NCBI RefSeq assembly: GCF_000797445.1
Contig: NZ_JSWF01000019.1
Span: 124,001 to 188,000, forward strand
DNA length: 64,000 bases
Origin: Lacinutrix jangbogonensis
Lineage (GTDB): Bacteria > Bacteroidota > Bacteroidia > Flavobacteriales > Flavobacteriaceae
Direction of reading: 5' to 3'
Positions 30,237 through 39,139 of the stretch are shown in pieces (position 1 is the first letter of the stretch; every line of letters begins with the position of its first letter). The notes under the pieces were generated by a model. It was given only the letters and a program-made list of their open reading frames with translations. It did no database searches and had not been told where the DNA came from. Position numbers and translations under genes: made by a program.

Positions 30237-32411
30237 ATGATAAACATTCACAAAAAAACATTACAAGATTTAGAATTCGCAACGGTTTTAGAACAAGTTA
30301 GCGCGTATTGCGTTACGAGTTTGGCTAACCAAAAAGCGCTTAAAATAGAGCCTTTTCATGACAAAGCAGAATTACTAAATGCGTTACAGCTCACCAACGA
30401 ATATGTATCGTCGTTTGATAATGGCAATCGCATACCGAACCATGGTTTCGACGCGATTACCAAAGAATTACAATTATTACGTATAGAAAACACCTATTTA
30501 GAAACGCATAGTTTAAAGAAAATAATCTCTATTTCGCTAACAGCAAACGAGATCGTTAAATTTCTAAATAAATTCGAAGAATATTATCCAAACTTAAAAC
30601 ACTTCTCGCAACGCATAGAAGTCACCACTGTTATTATAGAAAGAATAGACAGTATAGTTGATCGTTTTGGAGATGTAAAAGACAATGCCTCTGCTCTACT
30701 TAATGAGATTAGGCAAACCATGAATAAGCTAAAAGGTAAAATTAATTCTAGTTTTGCTTCAGCATTAAACCAATACCATACTCTAGATTATCTTGACGAT
30801 ATTCGAGAATCTGTAGTCGAAAACAAACGCGTACTTGCTGTAAAAGCCATGTACAGACGTAAGGTTAAAGGTGCAATAATGGGAGGCAGTAGAACAGGAA
30901 GTATTGTTTATATAGAGCCAGAAACCACGTTGCAACACACACGCGAACTTAATAATTTAGAATACGAAGAAGGCGAAGAAGTGGTTCGTATTTTAAAAGA
31001 AGTGACTAATTTTTTACGCGAATTTTTACCGTTAATAGAACACTACCAAGCCTTTTTAATAGATATAGATATTATTGCAGCTAAGGCAAAATACGCGAAA
31101 TCTATGGATGGTATTTTACCAGAAATAAGCGATACCAAGCAATTGTACTTGCGTGATGCTTACCATCCTATACTTTATTTAAACAATGTAGCGAAGAAAG
31201 AAAAAACCTTTCCGCAGACCATAGAACTCAAGCAAGAGAGTCGCATTATCGTTATTTCTGGACCCAATGCTGGTGGAAAAAGTATTACTTTAAAAACGGT
31301 AGGATTACTGCAATTGATGATTCAAAGTGGGATGCTTATTCCTGTTCACGAGCGTAGTGTTGTTACTGTTTTCGATCGCATACTAACAGATATTGGAGAT
31401 AACCAATCGATAGAGAATCATTTAAGTACCTATAGTTATCGCTTAAAACAAATGAATTACTTTTTAAAGAAAGTAAACCAAAACACTTTGTTTTTAATTG
31501 ATGAATTTGGAACAGGTTCTGATCCAGAATTGGGTGGTGCTTTAGCCGAAACCTTTTTAGAAGAATTTTATGCTAGAAATGCTTTTGGTATAATCACAAC
31601 GCATTACGCCAATCTTAAAATGTTAGCCAACGAGAAAGATGAAATGATTAATGCGAACATGATGTTCGATGAACGCACGTTAGAACCCATGTATAAACTG
31701 GCTTTAGGTCAAGCAGGAAGCTCTTTTACGTTCGAGGTTGCACAGAAAAACGGGATTCCTTATAGTTTAATTAACCGATCTAAAAAGAAAATTGAACGCT
31801 CTAAAATCCGTTTTGATGCGACGATTGCAAAGCTGCAAAAGCAACGTGCGAAACTTGAAAAAACGAGTGAATCTTTAAAAGTTAACGAAAAGAAAAAACA
31901 AACCGAAGCCGATAAGCTTGAAGAAAGAAATGCTAAGGTTCAAAAGAAACTTGAGAACTACCAAGAATTGTATGATAGTAATCAGCGTTTAATTTACTTA
32001 GGACAAAAGGTTAATGATATTTCGGAGAAGTTTTTTAACGATAAAAAGAAAAAAAATTTAATGGCAGAATTGTTCCGTTTGGTTCAAATTGAAAATTCTA
32101 AGCGTAAAAAAGTAACTGTTAAACAAGCAAAAGTTGAAAAAGTAAAAGAAAAGCAAGTCATTCAAGAAGTTGAAAAGAAAGTTGAAGTTATACGTAAAAA
32201 AAAGAAAGATGCTAAGGCCAAAGAAAAACTAAAACCAGTACAACCAAAGCACATCCTTAAAATTGGAGACCGCGTGCGCATGCAAGATGGTCGTGCAGTT
32301 GGTACTATCGATAAACTTGAAAAAAAGAAAGCTGTGGTAAATTATGGAATGTTTACTACCAATGTAAATGTCGATGTATTGGAGTTGGTTGAGGCTGTTA
32401 AGAAAAAGTAA
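30237..32411 (+). CDS. MutS2-like ATPase (Smr domain not visible)
   Basis: 724 residues. Helical clamp region (1-320), then the ABC-type ATPase: Walker A GPNAGGKS at about 342-349, signature and Walker B LIDEFGTGSDPELGGALAE near 419-437, and TTHYANLKMLA. A long lysine-rich coiled coil follows (500-660) and a small KOW/SH3-like end (KIGDRVRMQDGRAVGTIDKL). Bacterial MutS2 usually ends in an Smr nuclease domain; none is seen, as in many Bacteroidota homologues. It likely acts on recombination intermediates or stalled, collided ribosomes, roles known for the family. Confidence 0.88.
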   Translation: MINIHKKTLQDLEFATVLEQVSAYCVTSLANQKALKIEPFHDKAELLNALQLTNEYVSSFDNGNRIPNHGFDAITKELQLLRIENTYLETHSLKKIISISLTANEIVKFLNKFEEYYPNLKHFSQRIEVTTVIIERIDSIVDRFGDVKDNASALLNEIRQTMNKLKGKINSSFASALNQYHTLDYLDDIRESVVENKRVLAVKAMYRRKVKGAIMGGSRTGSIVYIEPETTLQHTRELNNLEYEEGEEVVRILKEVTNFLREFLPLIEHYQAFLIDIDIIAAKAKYAKSMDGILPEISDTKQLYLRDAYHPILYLNNVAKKEKTFPQTIELKQESRIIVISGPNAGGKSITLKTVGLLQLMIQSGMLIPVHERSVVTVFDRILTDIGDNQSIENHLSTYSYRLKQMNYFLKKVNQNTLFLIDEFGTGSDPELGGALAETFLEEFYARNAFGIITTHYANLKMLANEKDEMINANMMFDERTLEPMYKLALGQAGSSFTFEVAQKNGIPYSLINRSKKKIERSKIRFDATIAKLQKQRAKLEKTSESLKVNEKKKQTEADKLEERNAKVQKKLENYQELYDSNQRLIYLGQKVNDISEKFFNDKKKKNLMAELFRLVQIENSKRKKVTVKQAKVEKVKEKQVIQEVEKKVEVIRKKKKDAKAKEKLKPVQPKHILKIGDRVRMQDGRAVGTIDKLEKKKAVVNYGMFTTNVNVDVLELVEAVKKK

Positions 32412-32459
32412 GCAGTGTTCGGTCGGCAGTGCTTATTCGGTTGTTTTAAAATTTTAGTG

Positions 32460-32500
32460 TCATTGCGAGAAGAGACGAAGGAACGCCGTTGCAATCTCAT
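32460..32500. repeat. Dispersed intergenic element (CATTGCGAG ... GCAATCTCAT)
   Basis: CATTGCGAGAAGAGACGAAG ... GTTGCAATCTCAT, an imperfect inverted repeat of a type common between bacterial genes. Placed directly before the 139-bp tandem repeats. Confidence 0.5.
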
Positions 32501-32556
32501 GATGTAAGAACTTAATTCAAAAGATTACTCTTCGTGGAATGGAATGCAATATGTTT

Positions 32557-32941
32557 GTCACTTCGAGTGATTTGAGAGGAACGAACGAATTGTACCGAGA
32601 AGTCACATATAAAGGTTCTCGATACAAAATTCTAAAAGAGAATTTTACTCGAACTGACAATCAAACTCTAATTCGTATGCTTATAAACTCTACTTGTCAA
32701 TTCGAGTGATTTGAGAGGAACGAACAAATGGTATCGAGAAGTCACATAAAAAAGTTCTCGATACAAAATTCTAAAAGAAAATTTTACTCGAACTGACAAT
32801 CAAACTCTAATTCGTATGCTTATAAACTCTACTTGTCACTTCGAGTGATTTGAGAGGAACGAACAAATGGTATCGAGAAGTCACATAAAAAAGTTCTCGA
32901 TACAAAATTCTAAAAGAAAATTTTACTCGAACTGACAATTT
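32557..32941. repeat. 139-bp tandem repeat, 2.8 copies
   Basis: Units start at 32557, 32696 and 32835 (GTCACTTCGAGTGATTTGAG), exactly 139 bases apart; the last copy stops at about 32941. Copies 2 and 3 are almost identical. Each unit contains TTCGAGTGATTT, a TCGAGAAGTCAC region and GTTCTCGATAC, which pair as stem structures. It fills most of the 571-base gap between the MutS2-like gene and the DCC gene; no gene is present. Confidence 0.9.
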
Positions 32942-32982
32942 AATATAAACTGCTTTACATATTAAATTCGTATTTTTGTATC

Positions 32983-33417
32983 GTGATAGAACAACTTCCA
33001 AAAGACAAAAAATTAATCCTATTCGATGGTGTTTGTAACCTTTGCAGCGCCTCGGTTCAGTATGTGATTAATCATGATAAAAACAATGTTTTTATGTTTG
33101 CAGCATTACAAAGTGATGTTGGGAAGCAAGTAATTTCTCATTTTAAAATTGATCCTTCAAAAACAGACTCTATACTACTCTATTCTCCTGAAAAGGAATC
33201 TTTAAAGATTAAATCTTCGGCAGCTTTGCACATTGCTAAAAGTTTAGGTTTTCCACAGAGTTTCATGTTTGTATTTATAATCGTTCCTCCTTTTATTCGT
33301 AATCGGGTTTACGATTTTATAGCTAAGAATCGCTATAAATGGTATGGTACTAAAGAATCGTGCTGGATTCCTACTCCAGAACTAAAGGCTAAGTTTATTG
33401 GTGAGATTATCTCCTAA
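32983..33417 (+). CDS. DCC-family thiol-disulphide oxidoreductase (DUF393)
   Basis: 144 residues from a GTG. LILFDGVCNLCSASVQYVIN carries the D-x-x-C-x-x-C motif that names the family; AALQSDVGKQVISHF and a C-terminal W-x-P region follow. No ATG is available upstream, and a TATTTTTG -7 box (32971-32978) sits only 4 bases before the GTG, so the transcript is probably leaderless. Function in the cell is not established. Confidence 0.85.
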   Translation: MIEQLPKDKKLILFDGVCNLCSASVQYVINHDKNNVFMFAALQSDVGKQVISHFKIDPSKTDSILLYSPEKESLKIKSSAALHIAKSLGFPQSFMFVFIIVPPFIRNRVYDFIAKNRYKWYGTKESCWIPTPELKAKFIGEIIS

Positions 33418-33776
33418 CACGAGAATACATAAGCTTGTTCCCTAATTAAAAAGTACTACTCACGTATTGAAAGCATAATTTCACTCATTTTTCTTTTTAA
33501 AAAGAATAAATCGCTTGTATATTTATGCTATTGAGATTAGTTTGAGTCTCAAAGCATAATGCAATTAGTTTACCTTAATTCCTGTGAATTAAGAACGAGT
33601 AAGTTCTTTTAGGGTTTTTAGTCTAGACTTTAGAAGCTTCAGTTAATGGTTACTGAAAGGATAGGTATTAGTTTTGAGACTTTTTTTAGGTTGATTATCG
33701 ATACAACTAGTGTGTTCCTCTTAAATCATTAGAAAGGTTAAGTTTATGTTTAAAATAGAGGCTTTTTTGTATTAAT
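33418..33776. other. 359-base gap without recognised gene
   Basis: Only short dyads are seen, for example CTTAATTC-CTGT-GAATTAAG near 33575-33594 and repeated TTTGAGTCTCAAA/TTTTGAGACTT words. It separates the + strand DCC gene from the - strand sulfurtransferase and probably holds both transcription ends. Confidence 0.5.
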
Positions 33777-34607
33777 CTATGCTATTGTTAAACTCCCGTA
33801 CTCTGTCCATGAACCGTCGTAAACACTGTTTTTATAACCAGCAACAGTCGCCGCTAATGCTAAAACAGAAGCTGTAATTCCAGAGCCACAAGAAAACACC
33901 AAATGCTGGTTTTCTTTTGCTAGACTAGCAAAAATAGATTTTAATTCTGCCTTAGATTTTAGCTTATTACTATTTAAAACTTGGTTAAAAGGGAGGTTTG
34001 ACGATGATGGTATTGTTCCACGTCTTAAGCCATTTCTAGGCTCTGCGACAATACAATTAAAACGATCACTAGATCTTGCATCAATAATTTTATAAGTGTC
34101 ATCTTTAGAAATGGATTCTAAAGATTCGAAAGTCACAGCATTACTCGATTTGTATTCTGCTTTAAAGTTTCCTTTATTATGTGTTTTGTGTATTGCTTTA
34201 TCTTCTAATGGAAAACCTTTAGTTTTCCATTCTGGTAAACCACCATCTAAAATAGCAACGTTTTTAAAGCCAAAGGTTTTAAACAACCACCAAGCTCTTG
34301 CACTAGAATAAATACCTAGAGCGTCGTAAATAACAATCGTAGAATCATTATTTACACCTAATGCTTGCGTATTTTCTTCAAATTGTAATTCTGAAGGAAT
34401 TGTATTAGGAAATGGCGCATTACTAACACTAAATTTTTTCTTAATATCGAAAAATTGAGCACCAGGAATTTGAGTATTTGATAAAGCCGAAATATTACCA
34501 ACAACTTTAGAAATTGTAGCATCGAAAACAAGTAGGTTTTCATCCTGTAAATGATTGTTTAACCATGCTACAGAAACTATATTTTCTAATGTTGTGATTT
34601 TTGACAT
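33777..34607 (-). CDS. Thiosulfate/3-mercaptopyruvate sulfurtransferase (two rhodanese domains)
   Basis: 276 residues with two rhodanese modules (about 10-130 and 160-276). The second has the catalytic Cys240 in CGSGITA, the loop form typical of mercaptopyruvate sulfurtransferases (CGSGVTA) rather than thiosulfate rhodaneses (CRKGVT). IPGAQFFDIKKKFS and DARSSDRF ... GTIPSSSNLPF are the usual rhodanese landmarks. It should transfer sulfur to thiols or cyanide in the cytoplasm. SseA-like. Confidence 0.9.
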   Translation of the reverse strand: MSKITTLENIVSVAWLNNHLQDENLLVFDATISKVVGNISALSNTQIPGAQFFDIKKKFSVSNAPFPNTIPSELQFEENTQALGVNNDSTIVIYDALGIYSSARAWWLFKTFGFKNVAILDGGLPEWKTKGFPLEDKAIHKTHNKGNFKAEYKSSNAVTFESLESISKDDTYKIIDARSSDRFNCIVAEPRNGLRRGTIPSSSNLPFNQVLNSNKLKSKAELKSIFASLAKENQHLVFSCGSGITASVLALAATVAGYKNSVYDGSWTEYGSLTIA

Positions 34608-34810
34608 ATAATTTATTATTTCAAAATACTTTTGCTCTACTTCCTGCTAAAGCATTAGGTTAATAGTCGTAGTGAAAATTCAGGATATCTTAAAATAATG
34701 AGAGACCCTCTGATTTGTTCTTAACAATATTTAAATATATTGAGATCCTTCGACTACGCTATGGATAAGGGATTTACTACGTTTTTTTAAATAAAAAATG
34801 TGTTTTCTGC

Positions 34811-36130
34811 TTACTTTACAGCATCATAATTATCATCCCATTCTTTTGGTTTAGGGTCGTGTAGCTTTCCTAAAGATTTAGCAACTATCATAGAAACTGT
34901 AGCGTCTCCAGTAACGTTTACAACTGTTCTACACATATCTAAAGGTCTATCTACTGCAAAAATTAATGCCAATCCTATTGGTAATAATTCCGCAGGAAAA
35001 CCAATAGATTCTAAAACAATTACTAGCATAACCATTCCTGCACTTGGTACAGCAGCACTACCAATTGAGGCTAATAACGCTGTGGCAACAATAACTAATT
35101 GGTTAGTAAATGTTAAACCTTCTGGCCAAATAACTTGCATAATAAACACTGCAGCAATACCTTGGTATAAACTGGTTCCATCCATATTTACTGTTGCTCC
35201 AACAGGTAATACAAAACCAGAGACTTCTTTATCCACACCTAAATGTTCTTCCACACGCTCCATAGTTACAGGTAACGTTGCAGCACTGGAACTTGTTGAA
35301 AAAGCTAATAATTGAGCTGGTGATATTTGTCTTAAAAACCAAAGTGGTGATTTTTTGGTATATACTTTAATTAGAATTAAATAGAAACCAATCATTAGTG
35401 CTAAACCTGCAACAACACAAAAAGCATAGTTTAATAGTTTTAATAGGATTTCGGTGTCGTCGAAGGCAATAATTACGTTTGCCATTAATGCAAACACTGC
35501 GTAAGGAGCAAATAGCATGATTAAATCTACCATCTTCATTACGACTTCATTTAACGAGTCGAAAAATTTTATTAATGGTTTTGCCTTTTTCTTCGGAATT
35601 AATAGTAAGCAAATACCAACAAATAATGCAAAGAATATAATCTGAAGCATTTTTGCTTCTCCTAAAGAAACAAATATATTGCTTGGAAAAATATCTACTA
35701 AAGCCTGTAATGGTCCTGCATCATTTTGAGCTGTGGCTTTTGCTAATTTGTCTGTAACACCAGCATCATTCTCATATTTCATTTTAATTTTCTCAATAGT
35801 TTCTTGAGACATTCCAGCTCCCGGTTTAACCGTGTTTACTATAGTTAAACCAATAACAATGGCAATTAGTGTGGTCCCTATATAAATAGCAATGGTTCTT
35901 AATCCCATTGTTTTAATTTTAGAAATGTCTTTTAAATCTGAAATTCCTTTAATTAAAGAGGCTAGAATTAACGGTACAGCAATTAGCTTTAATAGGTTAA
36001 TAAATATTTTTCCAAAAGGTGCTATCCAATCTGAAACAAATTCTTTTCCATCATAAGCATTCATAATGAATCCAAAGATGATACCTAATACCATTCCTAT
36101 TATAATTTTCCAGTGTAGTGCTAGTTTCAT
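34811..36130 (-). CDS. Dicarboxylate/amino acid:cation symporter (DAACS family)
   Basis: 439 residues with about eight membrane helices and two re-entrant loops. SSAATLPVTMERVEEHLGVD is the serine-rich hairpin, VLPVGATVNMDGTSLYQGIA the substrate-binding TM7 NMDGT motif, and ALIFAVDRPLDMCRTVVNVT the TM8 with the Asp/Arg that bind substrate. Sodium- or proton-coupled uptake of glutamate, aspartate or C4-dicarboxylates. A dispersed palindrome (36144-36163) stands just before the start codon. Confidence 0.95.
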   Translation of the reverse strand: MKLALHWKIIIGMVLGIIFGFIMNAYDGKEFVSDWIAPFGKIFINLLKLIAVPLILASLIKGISDLKDISKIKTMGLRTIAIYIGTTLIAIVIGLTIVNTVKPGAGMSQETIEKIKMKYENDAGVTDKLAKATAQNDAGPLQALVDIFPSNIFVSLGEAKMLQIIFFALFVGICLLLIPKKKAKPLIKFFDSLNEVVMKMVDLIMLFAPYAVFALMANVIIAFDDTEILLKLLNYAFCVVAGLALMIGFYLILIKVYTKKSPLWFLRQISPAQLLAFSTSSSAATLPVTMERVEEHLGVDKEVSGFVLPVGATVNMDGTSLYQGIAAVFIMQVIWPEGLTFTNQLVIVATALLASIGSAAVPSAGMVMLVIVLESIGFPAELLPIGLALIFAVDRPLDMCRTVVNVTGDATVSMIVAKSLGKLHDPKPKEWDDNYDAVK

Positions 36131-36143
36131 ACCGTTTTTTATT

Positions 36144-36163
36144 TATTTCCGCGAAGGCAGAAA
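36144..36163 (-). repeat. Dispersed palindrome upstream of the symporter start
   Basis: On the - strand ATTTCTGCCTTCGCGGAAAT, ending 13 bases before the ATG; a diverged member of the CCTGC/GCAGG family. Confidence 0.5.
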
Positions 36164-36172
36164 TCTTATTAA

Positions 36173-36762
<590 letters not shown>

Positions 36763-36781
36763 TCGAACTATTATTGCAAAA

Positions 36782-37045
36782 TTATAAGAAGATTAAAGAT
36801 ATGATAATAATGGTAATCATTAAATAGGATATAAAACCATAAGCTCGAGCTAAAGAAGATTCTTTCTGTTTTCTTTGAAACCCAAATTTTTCAAACCTTT
36901 CTTCTTCAATCTCATTAAATCTATCTGTATTCTCAAAATCCCAATCACCTTTTTTTCTAAAAGGAAGCAGAAAAAACGTCAACCATTCAGAACTTGTTAA
37001 TGGCTCATCCTTTCGTTTTTCTTTATTCCGTTCTCCCAAATTCAA
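36782..37045 (-). CDS. Short protein with C-terminal membrane helix
   Basis: 87 residues from a TTG start that lies one base after the aroC stop; no in-frame ATG exists before residue 76, so TTG is the only workable start. Charged N-terminal two thirds (RNKEKRKDEPLTSSEWLTFF) and one helix at about 68-87 (FISYLMITIIIISLIFL) that would anchor it with the bulk in the cytoplasm. The close junction suggests translational coupling to aroC. Function unknown. Confidence 0.6.
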   Translation of the reverse strand: MNLGERNKEKRKDEPLTSSEWLTFFLLPFRKKGDWDFENTDRFNEIEEERFEKFGFQRKQKESSLARAYGFISYLMITIIIISLIFL

Positions 37046-37046
37046 C

Positions 37047-38105
37047 TTAATACATCTTATTCAGCAACCAAAAATCGGCTAAAACCAAAGCAGCCATTGC
37101 TTCAACGATAGGCACTGCTCTTGGTAAAACACAAGGATCATGTCGTCCTTTGCCTTGCATTTCTACTGTATTGCCATCCTTATTTATTGTCTCTTGTTTT
37201 TGCATTATTGTGGCCACAGGCTTAAAAGCAACTCTAAAATAAATATCCATTCCGTTACTTATTCCGCCTTGAATTCCACCAGATAAATTGGTTTTGGTTG
37301 TGCCATCGTTGTGATACAAATCGTTATGCTCACTACCTTTCATTTTAGCGCCACAAAAACCACTTCCATATTCAAACCCTTTTACAGCATTTATAGAAAG
37401 CATAGCTTTTCCCAAATCTGCATGTAATTTATCGAAAACGGGCTCACCTAAACCTACCGGTACATTTTGTATAACACAAGTAATTGTACCACCAATAGTA
37501 TCGCCTTCTTTTCGTATTTCTTTAACGCGAGCAATCATTTTTTCTGCAATGTCTTGATCTGGGCACCTAATGTCGTTAGATTCTATTTTAGAGAAATCTA
37601 AATCTTGATAGGGTTTATCAATAAAAATGTCTCCAACCGAAGACGTAAACGCATTAATTTTAATATCCTTTAATACTTGCTTAGCAATCGCTCCTGCAAC
37701 GACTCTACTTGCTGTTTCTCTTGCAGAACTTCGCCCACCACCACGATAATCGCGATGACCGTATTTTTTATCGTACACATAATCTGCATGACTAGGGCGA
37801 TAAGAATCTTTAATATGCGAATAATCATTAGATTTCTGATTAGCATTTTCAATAACAAATCCTATAGGAGTTCCTGTAGTTTTACCTTCAAATATTCCAG
37901 ATAAAAACTTGACTTCGTCTGGTTCTTTACGTTGGGTAACAATAGAAGATTGACCAGGTTTACGTCTATTCATTTCATTTTGAATCGCTTCAAAATCTAA
38001 TACTATATTTGAAGGACAACCATCTATTACTCCACCAATGGCAATGCCATGAGACTCACCAAATGTGGTGAGATTAAATAGTTTTCCAAAGGAATTTCCT
38101 GCCAT
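37047..38105 (-). CDS. aroC: Chorismate synthase
   Basis: 352 residues. [19 protein letters not shown] (about 14-32), [19 protein letters not shown], the FMN-site region [16 protein letters not shown] (about 120-135) and [17 protein letters not shown] near the C-terminus are the PROSITE-type signatures. It converts EPSP to chorismate, the last step of the shikimate pathway, using reduced FMN. Divergent from the + strand lipoprotein at 38222. Confidence 0.97.
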   Translation of the reverse strand: MAGNSFGKLFNLTTFGESHGIAIGGVIDGCPSNIVLDFEAIQNEMNRRKPGQSSIVTQRKEPDEVKFLSGIFEGKTTGTPIGFVIENANQKSNDYSHIKDSYRPSHADYVYDKKYGHRDYRGGGRSSARETASRVVAGAIAKQVLKDIKINAFTSSVGDIFIDKPYQDLDFSKIESNDIRCPDQDIAEKMIARVKEIRKEGDTIGGTITCVIQNVPVGLGEPVFDKLHADLGKAMLSINAVKGFEYGSGFCGAKMKGSEHNDLYHNDGTTKTNLSGGIQGGISNGMDIYFRVAFKPVATIMQKQETINKDGNTVEMQGKGRHDPCVLPRAVPIVEAMAALVLADFWLLNKMY

Positions 38106-38221
38106 AAAAATTTAATTTACGCTAATGTAAAAGTTATATTACAGAAACAAAAATTGTGCATTACTTTATTAAATATTCTTTTAAATATTTTACATTTACA
38201 GAAAATATTTAAATATTTATT

Positions 38222-39085
38222 ATGAAAAGATTAAACGCATTTTTTATCCTATTCACAGCACTACTATTTGTTTCATGTAGTAGTAATGATGATAGTACAC
38301 CTGAGCCAGTTGCTGTCCCATTATTAACTGGGAATTATTTTCCTTCTAATTTAAACGATTTATGGATTTATAATGTAGAAAGTACTAATTCTGAAGATGC
38401 CACTTTGGATTTTACTGAAACAGATTTACTTACTGTAAATTCTACAACAGGAAATAACTTTACTTTAGAAGCTAATAATGGAACAACTCCTTCCAATGGT
38501 ACTATGAGCACGTTTTTAGTTAATGGTAATTTAACGAGAACCGATGATAGCTTATTATATAATGGTAGTATTGAAGTGCCTGAAGAGCTTTCAGATTTTT
38601 TTGACACCGCTATTGTTATTAATAATGCGGAATTATATAACTTAAATGCTGCTGTTAATGAAGAATTATTTACTAATTCTGGATCTGAAACTGAAACTTT
38701 AGATTTAAATGGAACTATGATTCCATTAACTATAAATTATACGCTTTCGACAACAAAATTAAATTCTAGCAATACTTTGACGGTAGATGGTGAAGTTTTT
38801 AATGATGTTATAAAATCTAATATGAGTTTAAACATGGAAGTTACTGCTACTTTTAGTGTATTAGGGCAGCAAATAACTAGAAGTGTTTTAGATGCTCAAG
38901 ATGTAATGTCTATAGATTATTATTTCTCTAAAAATGTTGGTCTTATAAAAGCAGATGCAACACAAGGTTATACTATTAATGCTTCTTTTATTTTATTTTT
39001 AGAAGGATTAAGTATTGATATTGGTTTACCAACTAGTGTTACTATTACTAACAACCAAGAGATAGATGGTTACCTTTTAAACTAA
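38222..39085 (+). CDS. Hypothetical lipoprotein
   Basis: 287 residues. Lipoprotein signal MKRLNAFFILFTALLFVSC (Cys19) with an SSNDDSTPEP linker, then a low-complexity, Thr/Asn/Leu-rich beta region (GNYFPSNLNDLWIYNVEST ...). No family recognised; the pattern is common among surface lipoproteins of flavobacteria. Ends just before a bidirectional terminator. Confidence 0.75.
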   Translation: MKRLNAFFILFTALLFVSCSSNDDSTPEPVAVPLLTGNYFPSNLNDLWIYNVESTNSEDATLDFTETDLLTVNSTTGNNFTLEANNGTTPSNGTMSTFLVNGNLTRTDDSLLYNGSIEVPEELSDFFDTAIVINNAELYNLNAAVNEELFTNSGSETETLDLNGTMIPLTINYTLSTTKLNSSNTLTVDGEVFNDVIKSNMSLNMEVTATFSVLGQQITRSVLDAQDVMSIDYYFSKNVGLIKADATQGYTINASFILFLEGLSIDIGLPTSVTITNNQEIDGYLLN

Positions 39086-39104
39086 TTAAAGCAGTCTACT
39101 TAAT

Positions 39105-39139
39105 AACAAATCACCTAATTTAAAGTTAGGTGATTTGTT
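39105..39139. terminator. Bidirectional terminator, shared with a stop codon
   Basis: AACAAATCACCTAA (39105-39118) pairs perfectly over 14 bp with TTAGGTGATTTGTT (39126-39139) around a 7-base loop, with A- and T-rich ends. It lies between convergent genes, and the stop codon of the - strand oxidoreductase (39126-39128) is inside its stem. Confidence 0.9.
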
